A stretch of DNA of 64,000 nucleotides, taken from contig NZ_NBIM01000010.1 of the NCBI RefSeq assembly GCF_002242685.1, positions 1-64,000 of the forward strand, given 5' to 3'. Origin of the DNA: Oceanimonas doudoroffii (GTDB taxonomy: Bacteria > Pseudomonadota > Gammaproteobacteria > Enterobacterales > Aeromonadaceae). Of the stretch, positions 18,801 through 28,839 are shown in pieces; position 1 is the first letter of the stretch; every line of letters starts with the position of its first letter. The notes beneath the pieces are model-generated. The model ran no database searches and was not told where the DNA came from. It saw nothing but the letters and a program-made list of their open reading frames with translations. Made by a program: the position numbers and the translations under genes.

Positions 18801-20293
18801 TCAACCCGAGCTGCATGGTATCGGTCAAACTGGTCTCCGAGCCCGGCGTGGGCACCATTGCCACCGGTGTGGCCAAGGCCTATGCGGACCTGATCACCGT
18901 GTCCGGCTATGACGGCGGCACCGGCGCCAGCCCGCTGACCTCGGTCAAATACGCCGGCTCCCCCTGGGAACTGGGCCTGGCCGAAACCCAGCAGGCGCTG
19001 GTGGCCAACGGCCTGCGCCACAAGGTGCGGCTGCAGGTGGACGGCGGCCTCAAGACCGGCCTCGACATCGTCAAGGCGGCCATTCTCGGCGCCGAAAGCT
19101 TTGGCTTTGGCACCGGCCCCATGGTAGCCCTGGGCTGCAAGTACCTGCGTATCTGCCACCTGAACAACTGCGCCACCGGCGTGGCCACCCAGGACGAGAA
19201 ACTGCGCCGGGATCACTTCCTCGGCCTGCCGGAAATGGTGGAGAACTATTTCAAGTTCATCGCCGAGGAAACCCGCGAGCTGATGGCCCAGTTGGGCGTA
19301 ACCAAGCTGACCGATCTGATTGGCCGCACCGACCTGCTGGAAGCCCTGCCCGGCCTCACCGCCAAGCAGCAGAAGCTGGACTTGTCCGGCATTCTGGCCA
19401 AACCCGAGCCCAAGCCGGGCCTGGGCGTGTTCTGCCAGGAAGGCAACCCCAACTTCGACAAGGGTGTGCTGAACCTGAAGATGACCGAAGACGCCCTGGC
19501 CGCGGTAGAGAGCAAAAGCGGCGGCGACTTCTATTACAGCATTCGCAATACCGACAGATCCGTGGGTGCCCGCCTGTCCGGAGAAATCGCCAAACGCCAC
19601 GGTAACCAGGGCATGGCGGCGGATCCGGTGCGTATTCACCTGGACGGCACCGCCGGCCAGAGCTTTGGGGTGTGGAACGCCGGCGGCTTGGAAATGATCC
19701 TGACCGGTGACGCCAACGACTATGTGGGCAAGGGCATGACCGGCGGCAAGCTGGTGATCAAGTCCCACGTGGGCGTGGCCTTTTCTTCCAAGGACGCCAC
19801 CCTGGCGGGCAACACCTGCCTCTATGGCGCCACCGGCGGCCACCTGTACGTGGCCGGCCGCGCCGGCGAGCGTTTCGCGGTGCGCAACTCCGGTGCCATC
19901 GCCGTGGTGGAAGGCCTGGGCGACAACGGCTGTGAATACATGACCAGCGGCATTGTGACCGTGCTGGGCCGCACCGGCGTGAACTTCGCGGCGGGCATGA
20001 CCGGCGGCTTTGCCTATGTGCTGGATGAAAGCGATGATTTCGAGCTCAGAACCAACTTTGAGCTGGTTGAGCTGCTGGGGCTGGACGAGCTGGTGATCCA
20101 CCAGGAGCACCTGCGCGGCATCATCACCCAACATCTGCAGGAAACCGGTAGCGACCGGGCGCAGGAAATACTGGCCAATTTTGACCGTTACCTGCCCATG
20201 TTCAAGCTGGTCAAACCCAAATCCAGCGATGTGAAATCCCTGCTGGGCCACCAGAGTCGCTCCACCGCCGAGCTTCGGGTCCACGCGCAGTAA
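15836..20293 (+). CDS. gltB: Glutamate synthase (NADPH) large subunit
   Basis: Alpha subunit of GOGAT, 1485 residues. It makes two glutamates from glutamine and 2-oxoglutarate in ammonium assimilation. Cys13 (after DN, before GFGLIAH) is the expected N-terminal nucleophile of the class II glutaminase domain after removal of a short propeptide. The central and FMN-binding synthase domains follow ([31 protein letters not shown]). The 3Fe-4S cluster cysteines are C1101, C1107 and C1112 ([12 protein letters not shown]). The C-terminus is the glycine-rich beta-helix GXGXG domain. GGAGGA lies 6 bases before ATG 15836. gltD follows after 12 bases. Confidence 0.97.
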   Translation: [1485 protein letters not shown]

Positions 20294-21721
<1,428 letters not shown>

Positions 21722-21741
21722 GCTCGATTATCTTCATGTGC

Positions 21742-21768
21742 AAAGGCCGCTCAATGAGCGGCCTTTTT
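21742..21768 (+). terminator. gltBD terminator
   Basis: AAAGGCCGCTC-AAT-GAGCGGCCTTT with five T residues at the end; an 11-bp perfect stem 21 bases after the gltD stop. Confidence 0.9.
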
Positions 21769-21798
21769 GTTTGAACTGTCAGTTGAATCGTGCAAATA

Positions 21799-22030
21799 CG
21801 TCGGCCAAAGGGCACTGCTTCTTCGGCACACCGTAAACCCATCCTTGGCGCGAAGGGCGCGCCGAAGCAGACACCCTTTGCCCTCCTTATTCACCACCGA
21901 GCTGTCTGAAGATATTTGCTGGCAACACTGGAGTTACCTGAAGCAACGGTAGGGATTGCCGGAGCCGACCGTCAAATGCCATGGATGGCATTTGCCGAGC
22001 GTTCCAAGGATGGGCTCGAAGCGTGTCGGC
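21799..22030. repeat. Mosaic intergenic repeat, copy A (gltD/mtnN gap)
   Basis: Three modules, each found again in other gaps, occupy most of the 430-base gltD-mtnN gap. Module 1 (21799-21834, 36 bp) matches the minus sense of 48505-48540 and 54394-54429. Module 2 (21839-21888) matches the minus sense of 54318-54366. Module 3 (21929-22030, about 100 bp) matches the minus sense of 48179-48280 and contains the dyad AAATGCCATGGATGGCATTT (21974-21993). No reading frame here has a ribosome site or a recognisable product. The remainder up to mtnN shows nothing further. Confidence 0.8.
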
Positions 22031-22152
22031 GCAGGCAACCCTGCTGGTGCTTCGCATGGCAGGCCTTCAGGACGAATTCCCCCTTTCTGCAATCGGCCTT
22101 TTTCCTTGATGGTGTTACACTTGCGGCCATCATTTTTGCGGAAATCAGTGTT

Positions 22153-22851
22153 ATGACTATCGGAATTATCGGGGCCATGGAGCAGGAAGTGGCCGAGCTG
22201 CGCGCCCTGCTGGAGAACGCCACCACCACAACGGTCGGCGGCTGCGAATTTTATCGAGGCAGCCTGTCCGGCAAGGACGTGGTGATCACCCGCTCCGGCA
22301 TCGGCAAGGTGGCCGCCAGCATCGCCACCACATTGCTGCTGGAGCGCTTTGCACCCAACTGCGTGATCAACACCGGCTCCGCCGGCGGCTTTGATCCGGC
22401 CCTGCACGTGGGCGATGTGGTAGTGTCCAGCGAGGTGCGCTTTCACGACGTGGACGTAACCGCCTTTGGTTACGAAATGGGCCAGATGGCTCAGCAGCCA
22501 CCGGCCTTTACCGCCGATCCCGCCCTGGTGGAGCTGGCCCGCGAATGCCTCACCGGCCAGGAAGAGATTCACTCGGCAGTGGGACTTATCTGCACCGGCG
22601 ACCAGTTTATGCACCGGGAAGATCAGTTGAAAAAAGCCGTGACCGATTTTCCCTCCATGAAGGCCTGCGAAATGGAAGCCGGTGCCATCGCCCAGGTATG
22701 CCATCAGTTCAAGGTGCCTTTCGTGGTGGTGCGCGCCCTGTCTGACATCGCCGGCAAGGAACAGGCCGAGTCCTTTGAAGCCTTCCTGGAAGTGGCCGCC
22801 CGCCACTCCTCGGCCATGGTCAAGGCCATGGTGCAGCGCTTGCCCGGCTAA
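22153..22851 (+). CDS. mtnN: 5'-methylthioadenosine/S-adenosylhomocysteine nucleosidase
   Basis: 232 residues, the same length as E. coli MtnN (Pfs). It cleaves adenine from methylthioadenosine and S-adenosylhomocysteine in SAM recycling. It begins [37 protein letters not shown] and the nucleoside-binding [18 protein letters not shown] block are present, and ALSDIAG carries the catalytic aspartate. The frame is open far upstream through the repeat region, but homology starts at ATG 22153. cbiB follows after 3 bases, so this leads an operon mtnN-cbiB-btuF. Confidence 0.95.
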   Translation: MTIGIIGAMEQEVAELRALLENATTTTVGGCEFYRGSLSGKDVVITRSGIGKVAASIATTLLLERFAPNCVINTGSAGGFDPALHVGDVVVSSEVRFHDVDVTAFGYEMGQMAQQPPAFTADPALVELARECLTGQEEIHSAVGLICTGDQFMHREDQLKKAVTDFPSMKACEMEAGAIAQVCHQFKVPFVVVRALSDIAGKEQAESFEAFLEVAARHSSAMVKAMVQRLPG

Positions 22852-22854
22852 ACC

Positions 22855-23778
22855 ATGGCACACCTGCTCGAGCATTCGCTGACCCTGCTGACCCTGGCGC
22901 TGCTGCTCAGCCTGCTGCAGCCCGCCGATCGCCTGCAGCCGCTGCTGACCGCGGGCCTGGCCCGGCTGGGCCGGCGGCTAAACAAGTCCGGCTATGGCCA
23001 GGGTTATTTGCGGGCGGCGGGCGTCGGCCTGTGGCTGGTGGTGCTACTGCCACTGCTGGCGGCCTGGTGGGCGCTGGCAGAGCTGGCCCCCTGGCCGGCC
23101 CTGCTCGATGTGCTGCTGCTGTGGGCCTGCCTCGATGCGGGCCGGCTCACACGGCGGTTGCCACAAACACTTCGGCAAATTCCCGAGCAACGCCATCTGG
23201 CCCGGCTGACCCTGGCGCCCCTGTGTTTGCGCCAGACCGATCCGCTGTCGGAGCTGGGACTGCGCAAGGCGGTGGCGGAAGTGGCGGTGTTGCGGCTGGC
23301 CGGTGACTTTACCCTGGCCTGCTGGTACCTGGTCGGTGGCATTTACGCCGCTCTTGGCTTTGCCCTGCTGCGACTGGCGGTGCAGGCCTGGCCGGCCAAG
23401 CTGGCCAACTGGCGTGCCTTTGGCTCCCTGCCCTCTGCCCTGTATCGGGCCATGGCCTGGCTGCCGTTCCACCTGCTGGCCCTGACCCTGCTGATTTACC
23501 CCGGCTCCCGCCGGGCCCTGGCGGCCTGGTCCAGAGGCGGCCTGTGGGCCTTTCCCGCCGCCGGCAGGGCGCTGGCGGTGGCCGCCGGCGGCGTGGATGC
23601 CGGTCTGGGCGGCCCACGCCGCTATACGCAAGCCACCGATTACTACCCCAAGCTGGGCAGTGGCAACCCCATCGGCTTCGCTCAGGCACACAGCCTGCTG
23701 CTGCGACTGAGCCTGGCGCCGCTGTTCTGGCTGTCGCTGGCCTGGACCCTGACCCTGGTTCCCCTGTTTTATGACTAA
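22855..23778 (+). CDS. CobD/CbiB family cobalamin biosynthesis protein
   Basis: Membrane protein of 307 residues with several long hydrophobic segments, rich in Leu/Ala. Late features LSELGLRKAVAEVAVLRLAGDF and PRRYTQATDYYPKLGSGNP correspond to the CbiB/CobD family, which joins the aminopropanol moiety to the corrin ring. Its place between mtnN and btuF is the common arrangement in Vibrio-like bacteria, where it is thought to act in corrinoid salvage rather than de novo synthesis. The sequence is divergent from enteric CbiB, so activity is uncertain. It overlaps btuF by 8 bases. Confidence 0.78.
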   Translation: MAHLLEHSLTLLTLALLLSLLQPADRLQPLLTAGLARLGRRLNKSGYGQGYLRAAGVGLWLVVLLPLLAAWWALAELAPWPALLDVLLLWACLDAGRLTRRLPQTLRQIPEQRHLARLTLAPLCLRQTDPLSELGLRKAVAEVAVLRLAGDFTLACWYLVGGIYAALGFALLRLAVQAWPAKLANWRAFGSLPSALYRAMAWLPFHLLALTLLIYPGSRRALAAWSRGGLWAFPAAGRALAVAAGGVDAGLGGPRRYTQATDYYPKLGSGNPIGFAQAHSLLLRLSLAPLFWLSLAWTLTLVPLFYD

Positions 23779-24586
23779 ATGGCTGTTATGCCTGCTGCTG
23801 GTGCCTTGCCTGGCCGTTGCCGAGCCCAGGCGCATCGTCAGCCTGGCCCCTCACATTACCGAAATCCTGTTCGCCATCGGTGCCGGTGACCAGGTGGTGG
23901 GCGTGGACGAAGCCAGCGACTACCCCGAAGCCGTGGCCAGACTGCCCAAAATCGCCAATTATCGTTCCATTAACCTCGAAGGCATTCTTGCCCTGAATCC
24001 CGATTTGGTGATCGCCTGGCAAAGCGCCCAGTCACTGCAGGTGCAACCCCTGATTCGGCTGGGCATTGAGGTGGCCTATTCCGAGCCCAAACGGCTTGTC
24101 GACCTCGGCGACGATCTGGAGCGTTTTGGCCGGCTCACCGGCCATGAGCAACAGGCCGCACAGGTAGCCGCCCACTACAGGCGCACCCTTGACGCCCTGC
24201 GTGAACAGTATCGGGGAGTGACGTCGGTAAGCGTGTTTTATCAGCTGAACGAGGTGCCGCTGATGTCTACCAGCCGCCATACCTGGATTGGCCAGGCGGT
24301 CAGCCTGTGCGGAGGCGCCAGCATCACCGCCGACAGTCCCACGCCCTATCCGCAGATCGATCGGGAATTCGTGCTGGCGCGAAACCCCGAGGTGATACTG
24401 GCGGAAAGCCAGCAGGCGCTGAACGCCTGGCACGCCTGGCCGGAGCTGACCGCGGTCAGCCGCAGGCAGCTGTTTACCATCAATGTCGACGCCCTGCACC
24501 GCTTTACGCCCCGCACCGCCGGCGGCATTGCCGCCCTGTGCCGGCAACTGGAGCTGGCACGGCATTCCGGGCAGCGACTGGATTGA
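23771..24586 (+). CDS. btuF: Vitamin B12-binding periplasmic protein
   Basis: Periplasmic corrinoid-binding protein of the BtuCDF importer, 271 residues. The signal peptide is MTKWLLCLLLVPCLAVA, then RRIVSLAPHITEILFAIGAGDQVVGVDEASDYP, the hallmark start of the family III binding proteins. HTWIGQAVSLCGG and PQIDREFVLARNPEVILAES are further BtuF features. btuC and btuD are not next to it here. No cobalamin riboswitch-like element was seen upstream of the operon. Confidence 0.9.
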   Translation: MTKWLLCLLLVPCLAVAEPRRIVSLAPHITEILFAIGAGDQVVGVDEASDYPEAVARLPKIANYRSINLEGILALNPDLVIAWQSAQSLQVQPLIRLGIEVAYSEPKRLVDLGDDLERFGRLTGHEQQAAQVAAHYRRTLDALREQYRGVTSVSVFYQLNEVPLMSTSRHTWIGQAVSLCGGASITADSPTPYPQIDREFVLARNPEVILAESQQALNAWHAWPELTAVSRRQLFTINVDALHRFTPRTAGGIAALCRQLELARHSGQRLD

Positions 24587-24641
24587 GGTATGCTGGTGCG
24601 CCCTGTACCATGGCGCCCCTTTTTTATTGAGGTAAAGACAA

Positions 24642-25271
24642 GTGTTGCCGCTGGTTGAATCGGTGTTTTACTGGAGCGATTTGTTCGGCACCGCCGTGTT
24701 CGCCTTTTCCGGCGTATTGGTGGCGGGCCGCCTGCGCATGGACGGCTTTGGCGTTATCGTGCTGGCGGCCGTGACCGCCATCGGCGGCGGCACCATTCGG
24801 GACCTTATTATTGGTGCCGAGCAGGTGTTCTGGGTGGCCAATACCGTCTACCTTTGGGTGATCCTCGGCACCGCCCTGCTGGGGCTTTATCTCGTGCATC
24901 TGCCCCGGCGCCTGCCCTGGTACATGCTGCCCCTGGCCGATGCCTTTGGCCTGGCCATTTTTACCGTGATCGGCGCCGACAAGGCCCTGAGCCACGGCAC
25001 TTCGGGCATGGTGGCAGTGGTGATGGGGGTGATCACCGGGGTCGCCGGGGGCATGATTCGGGATGTGCTGGCCCGGGAAGTTCCCATGGTACTGCAGCGG
25101 GAAATCTATGCCACCGCCTGCATTCTGGGCGGCATGCTCTATACCGGCTCCCTGGCACTCGGCCTGCCGGTCCTGCTGGCTACCGGGCTGGGCATGCTGG
25201 GCACCTTTGTGCTGCGGGTGGCCGCCATTCGCTGGCACCTGTCCTTGCCCGCCTTTTCCCTGACGCGGTAA
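24642..25271 (+). CDS. TRIC family membrane channel protein (YadS type)
   Basis: Integral membrane protein of 209 residues made of a tandem repeat of the TRIC/UPF0126 domain: [11 protein letters not shown] in the first half and [16 protein letters not shown] in the second, each preceded by hydrophobic spans. Family members act as potassium-permeable or broader cation channels; the substrate here is not known. The start is GTG 24642 with TGAGGT upstream; TTG 24645 is an alternative. It is downstream of btuF, with a weak hairpin between them, as with btuF/yadS in E. coli. Confidence 0.85.
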   Translation: MLPLVESVFYWSDLFGTAVFAFSGVLVAGRLRMDGFGVIVLAAVTAIGGGTIRDLIIGAEQVFWVANTVYLWVILGTALLGLYLVHLPRRLPWYMLPLADAFGLAIFTVIGADKALSHGTSGMVAVVMGVITGVAGGMIRDVLAREVPMVLQREIYATACILGGMLYTGSLALGLPVLLATGLGMLGTFVLRVAAIRWHLSLPAFSLTR

Positions 25272-25293
25272 ACCTGCCGACGTTGAACGTCAT

Positions 25294-25326
25294 AAAAAAG
25301 GGCAGCTCTTTCGAGCTGCCCTTTTT
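25294..25326. terminator. Bidirectional terminator, TRIC gene / tyrS
   Basis: AAAGGGCAGCTC-TTTC-GAGCTGCCCTTT with A-tract before and T-tract after, between two converging genes, so it can serve both. Confidence 0.93.
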
Positions 25327-25342
25327 AGCGTAAGCGTCAGGC

Positions 25343-26539
25343 TCAGGCCACGGTCACTTTGGCGAACTTGCGCTTGCCCACCTGATATACCGCCTGGCCG
25401 GGCTGCACCTGCAGCTTGCCGTCTTCCAGCTTCTCACCGTCCACCTTGACCGCACCCTGCTTAATCATGCGCAGGGCTTCAGAGGTTGAAGCCACCAGGC
25501 CTGCGTCCTTCAGCAGGTTGGCGATGCCCATGCCTTCGGCACCGGCGGTCAGGGTCACTTCCGGCAGGTCGTCGGGAATGGCGTTCTTTTGAAACCGCTG
25601 CACAAAGTCCTGATGGGCCTGCTCGGCGGCCGCTTCATTGTGGTAGCGGGTGATGATTTCCTTGGCCAGCAGGATCTTGGTATCGCGGGGGTTGGCGCCG
25701 TTGGCCACTTCCTGCTTGAGGGCGGCCAGCTCGTCCAGGCTGCGGCGGGACAGCAGCTCGAAGTAGCGCCACATCAGCTCGTCGGACAGTGACATGATCT
25801 TGCCGAACATCTCGTTCGGGGCTTCATCCACACCAATGTAGTTGCCGGCGGACTTGGACATCTTCTTGATGCCGTCCAGGCCTTCCAGCAGCGGCATGGT
25901 CAGCACCACCTGGGGCGACATGCCTTCGTCCTTCTGCAGCTCGCGGCCCATCAGCAGGTTGAACTTCTGATCGGTACCGCCCAGCTCCACGTCCGCCTTA
26001 AGGGCCACGGAATCGTAACCCTGCAGCAGCGGGTACATAAACTCGTGAATGGCAATGGACTGGCCGGACGCGTAGCGTTTTTTGAAATCGTCCCGCTCCA
26101 GCATACGCGCCACGGTCAGCTTGGAAGCCAGCCGAATCATGCCGGTAGCACCCAGTTCGCCGAGCCAGCTGGAGTTGTACACTATCTCGGTTTTCGCCGG
26201 GTCCAGCACCTTGAACGCCTGCTCGGCATAGGTTTTGGCATTCTCTGCCACCTGTTCGGCGGACAGCGGCGGGCGGGTGGTGTTCTTGCCGGAAGGATCC
26301 CCAACCTGGGCGGTAAAGTCGCCGATCAGCAGCAGCACCTCATGACCCAGGTCCTGGAACTGACGCAGCTTGTTAAGGATCACGGTGTGGCCCAGGTGAA
26401 TATCGGGGGCGGTAGGATCCATGCCCAGTTTCACCCGCAGCGGACGACCTTCCTTCAGCTTGGCAATCAGCTCTTCTTCAACCAGTATCTCTTCGGCACC
26501 ACGTTTGATTTCCGCCAGCGCCGCTTCCAGCTGGGACAT
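25343..26539 (-). CDS. tyrS: Tyrosyl-tRNA synthetase
   Basis: Class I aminoacyl-tRNA synthetase, 398 residues, which charges tRNA-Tyr. It has [10 protein letters not shown] (HIGH motif, residues 48-51), KKMSKSAGN (KMSKS loop) and a C-terminal S4 RNA-binding domain ([19 protein letters not shown]). The sequence type is the TyrZ-like (TyrRS-2) class rather than E. coli TyrS. I chose ATG 26539 ([14 protein letters not shown]), where CAGGAGTGA lies upstream; the frame is open 20 codons further. It is divergent from the peptidase gene. Confidence 0.95.
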   Translation of the reverse strand: MSQLEAALAEIKRGAEEILVEEELIAKLKEGRPLRVKLGMDPTAPDIHLGHTVILNKLRQFQDLGHEVLLLIGDFTAQVGDPSGKNTTRPPLSAEQVAENAKTYAEQAFKVLDPAKTEIVYNSSWLGELGATGMIRLASKLTVARMLERDDFKKRYASGQSIAIHEFMYPLLQGYDSVALKADVELGGTDQKFNLLMGRELQKDEGMSPQVVLTMPLLEGLDGIKKMSKSAGNYIGVDEAPNEMFGKIMSLSDELMWRYFELLSRRSLDELAALKQEVANGANPRDTKILLAKEIITRYHNEAAAEQAHQDFVQRFQKNAIPDDLPEVTLTAGAEGMGIANLLKDAGLVASTSEALRMIKQGAVKVDGEKLEDGKLQVQPGQAVYQVGKRKFAKVTVA

Positions 26540-26719
26540 GACAACTTCACTCCTGTTCGGTGTGCCTGACAGGCCACTCCCCATGGACGCCGAAAACACG
26601 GGCAGTCGGGGTAAAAGGTGGTGCAGGCGAGATCATTAAGAAACAAGCCATATTACTGGAATGGCGCGAAAATTGGAAAGACTGTAGAATTTTTGGCAGT
26701 TATCAGGGAAGAGCACACG

Positions 26720-28003
26720 ATGCCCGTTATCAGACTGTTCAGAATACTGCCCCGCGGCCACCGCATTGCCATTTCGATTCTCGCCGCCGGCATGGGATTG
26801 CTGACCTTGCTCCCCAGCGAATCGGCCCTGGCCAGCCGCGACCGCCCCACCGGGATCACCGTCGGCGAGCCCCAGACCCTGCCGCTGGAGGTGGAAAACA
26901 TTCCGTTTATCGATAATCGCATCCACACGCGTGAGCAGGTGGTGCAAATCCGCTCCGGCGACACCCTGTCGCTCATCTTTGCCCGACTGCAGCTGCCCTC
27001 GGCCCTGCTGCACAATATCAGCCAGCTGTCGACCGCCGCGCCGCTGCAAACCCTGCACCCGGGGGACAAGCTGACCTTTCGCCTTGATCGGGAAGACCGC
27101 TTCGTCGGCCTGCAATATCCCCTCGATGCCGCCCGCACCCTGGAAATTCGCCAGGGCCAGGACGGGTTGGAAAGCCGGGTACACAGTGTGGAACTGGAAA
27201 GTCGCAACAAGTTTGCCCAGGGCAAGGTCGACTCCAGTTTCTGGAATGCCGGGGTCTCCGCCGGGCTCAGTGCTGGCCAGATCATGAGCCTGGCCGGCAT
27301 GTTCGCCTGGGATCTGGACTTTGCCCTCGACATTCGCGCCGGCGACCACTTCACCGTGCTGTTTGAAGAAACCTACAAAGACGGCTTTCGCGTGGGCACC
27401 GGCGATATTCTTGCCGCCGAGTTCGTGAACCAGGGCAATGTCTATCGGGCGGTGCGCCACGACGACGGCAATTATTACTCGCCGGAAGGCCGGGCCATGC
27501 GCAAGAGCTTTCTGCGCGCCCCGGTGAACTTCAGCCATATCAGTTCCAACTTCAACCCGCGCCGGTTGCATCCGGTCACCGGTCAGGTGCGGCCGCACCG
27601 CGGCATTGATTATGCCGCCCGCACCGGTACTCCCGTGGTGGCGGCGGGCAGCGGCGTGGTGACCGAGTCGGGCTACAACCGCTTTAACGGCAACTATGTG
27701 TTTATTCGCCATGACGGCACCTACCTCACCAAGTACCTGCACCTGCATGAACGGCTGGTGAAAAAGGGACAGAGGGTGAAGCAGGAGCAAAAAATCGGCA
27801 CCGTGGGCGCCACCGGCCGAGTGACCGGTCCACACCTGCACTACGAGTTTCTGGTCAACGGCGTGCATCAGGATCCCAAAACCGTCAAGCTGCCCCAGGC
27901 CGCCAAGCTGCCGGCGGCAGAGCTGGCCCGCTTTCAGCCCAGGGCCAACCAACTGCTGGCCCAGCTGACCCGGGTCAGCGAGATCATGCTGGCAAAAAAT
28001 TAG
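26720..28003 (+). CDS. M23 family peptidoglycan metallo-endopeptidase (MepM/YebA type)
   Basis: 427 residues. An N-terminal membrane anchor or signal sequence (FRILPRGHRIAISILAAGMG) is followed by an OapA/LysM-like region (VVQIRSGDTLSLIFARLQLP, about residues 75-130), then a lysostaphin-like M23 domain with HRGIDYAARTGTPVVAAGSG (first zinc ligands) and GPHLHYEFLVNG (last ligand), all catalytic residues intact. It probably cuts cross-links in peptidoglycan in the periplasm during growth. ATG 26720 is preceded by a purine-rich AGGGAAGAG. Divergence from tyrS is common in related genomes. Confidence 0.9.
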   Translation: MPVIRLFRILPRGHRIAISILAAGMGLLTLLPSESALASRDRPTGITVGEPQTLPLEVENIPFIDNRIHTREQVVQIRSGDTLSLIFARLQLPSALLHNISQLSTAAPLQTLHPGDKLTFRLDREDRFVGLQYPLDAARTLEIRQGQDGLESRVHSVELESRNKFAQGKVDSSFWNAGVSAGLSAGQIMSLAGMFAWDLDFALDIRAGDHFTVLFEETYKDGFRVGTGDILAAEFVNQGNVYRAVRHDDGNYYSPEGRAMRKSFLRAPVNFSHISSNFNPRRLHPVTGQVRPHRGIDYAARTGTPVVAAGSGVVTESGYNRFNGNYVFIRHDGTYLTKYLHLHERLVKKGQRVKQEQKIGTVGATGRVTGPHLHYEFLVNGVHQDPKTVKLPQAAKLPAAELARFQPRANQLLAQLTRVSEIMLAKN

Positions 28004-28048
28004 CTGCCGGTTCTCGGCATTGGCACGGGAACGTCGCCCCGGCTTCAA

Positions 28049-28084
28049 TAAAAAACGGCCCGCTTGCTGCGGGCCGTTTTTTAT
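28049..28084. terminator. Bidirectional terminator, M23 peptidase / HIT gene
   Basis: AAAAACGGCCCGC-TTGCT-GCGGGCCGTTTTT, a 13-bp stem with A/T tracts on both sides, at the end of two converging genes. The T-tract overlaps the HIT gene stop codon. Confidence 0.92.
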
Positions 28085-28509
28085 TCGCTGGACACAAAGT
28101 CGGGCAGGCTTGCCAGTCGCTCGCGCCAGCTGGCCGCCTCGGCCTCGAGATTCTGATAGGGGCTGGCCTCAAAACGACCCCAAATGGGGCCGGGCCAGGC
28201 ATCATCCCCGGTAAAGCGGGCGACATGATGCAGATGAAGCTGGGGCACCATGTTGCCCAGTGCCGCCACATTGAGCTTGTCCGGCAACAGCGCTGTTTCC
28301 ATCAGCCGGCCAAGGGCACAGGACTCGCGCATCAGCTGTTGCTGCTCGTCCTCACTCAAATGATGGATCTCACGAATATCGGCACGCCGGGGCACCAGGA
28401 TCAGCCAGGGATAGCGGCCGTCTTTGGCGAGCAACACTCGGCTCAGGGGCAGATCACCCAGCACCATACCATCGGCCGCCAGGCGCTCGTGCAACACAAA
28501 GCCGCTCAT
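28081..28509 (-). CDS. HIT domain protein
   Basis: 142 residues of the histidine-triad nucleotide-binding superfamily. WLILVPRRADIREIHHLS and the triad region VPQLHLHHVARFTGDDAWP (HLHHVAR) are visible, the latter a variant of the H-phi-H-phi-H-phi-phi motif. Such proteins hydrolyse nucleotide derivatives; the substrate is unknown. It overlaps the glutaredoxin gene by 4 bases and is the last gene of erpA-glutaredoxin-HIT. Confidence 0.85.
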   Translation of the reverse strand: MSGFVLHERLAADGMVLGDLPLSRVLLAKDGRYPWLILVPRRADIREIHHLSEDEQQQLMRESCALGRLMETALLPDKLNVAALGNMVPQLHLHHVARFTGDDAWPGPIWGRFEASPYQNLEAEAASWRERLASLPDFVSSE

Positions 28510-28832
28510 GAATCCTTGCCGAAATGCATCCGCAGGTAGGCGGCAATATCCGCCGACTCATACAACCAAAAATAGTCGCCGTTGTCCTGTTCAATACGCA
28601 GGCAGGGCACCATACGCTGACCACCGCCGGCCATCAGCGCCTGCAGGTGTTCGGAGTCATTGGTGTCGTACTCGGCCAGTTCCAGGCCCAGTTCGGCCAC
28701 CACGGCTTTAACACGCTGGCAATAGGGACACCATTCTTTCTGATACAGCGCCAGCCGCTCGGGGCTGTTTACCGCCGGCGCCGCCTCGGCGGCCTGGCTT
28801 GCACCGCCGCCAAAAAAGTCAAACAGGGACAT
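28506..28832 (-). CDS. Glutaredoxin-like protein
   Basis: 108 residues with a dithiol CPYC active site (Cys35, Cys38) in YQKEWCPYCQRVKAVVAELG and a thioredoxin-fold GSH-binding region MVPCLRI...YESADIAAYL. The N-terminal 24 residues are a low-complexity Gly/Ala segment not needed by the fold. It probably reduces disulfides or glutathionylated proteins. Only 7 bases separate it from erpA, so a shared transcript with the Fe-S carrier is likely; a role in Fe-S handling is an inference. Confidence 0.87.
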   Translation of the reverse strand: MSLFDFFGGGASQAAEAAPAVNSPERLALYQKEWCPYCQRVKAVVAELGLELAEYDTNDSEHLQALMAGGGQRMVPCLRIEQDNGDYFWLYESADIAAYLRMHFGKDS

Positions 28833-28839
28833 ATGCGCC

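Noticed and set aside
21916..22152. N-terminal extension of mtnN through the repeat region
   Set aside because: Homology to MtnN begins precisely at ATG 22153 and the family length is 232; the upstream codons are repeat DNA.
22031..22152. Cobalamin riboswitch upstream of the mtnN-cbiB-btuF operon
   Set aside because: No B12-box-like sequence (GCCACTG) or long structured leader seen; the upstream DNA is repeat material plus about 120 bases of plain sequence.
24586..24625. Terminator between btuF and the TRIC gene
   Set aside because: Only a 5-bp stem (GCGCC/GGCGC) before a T-tract; too weak to list as a terminator, so the two genes may still be co-transcribed.
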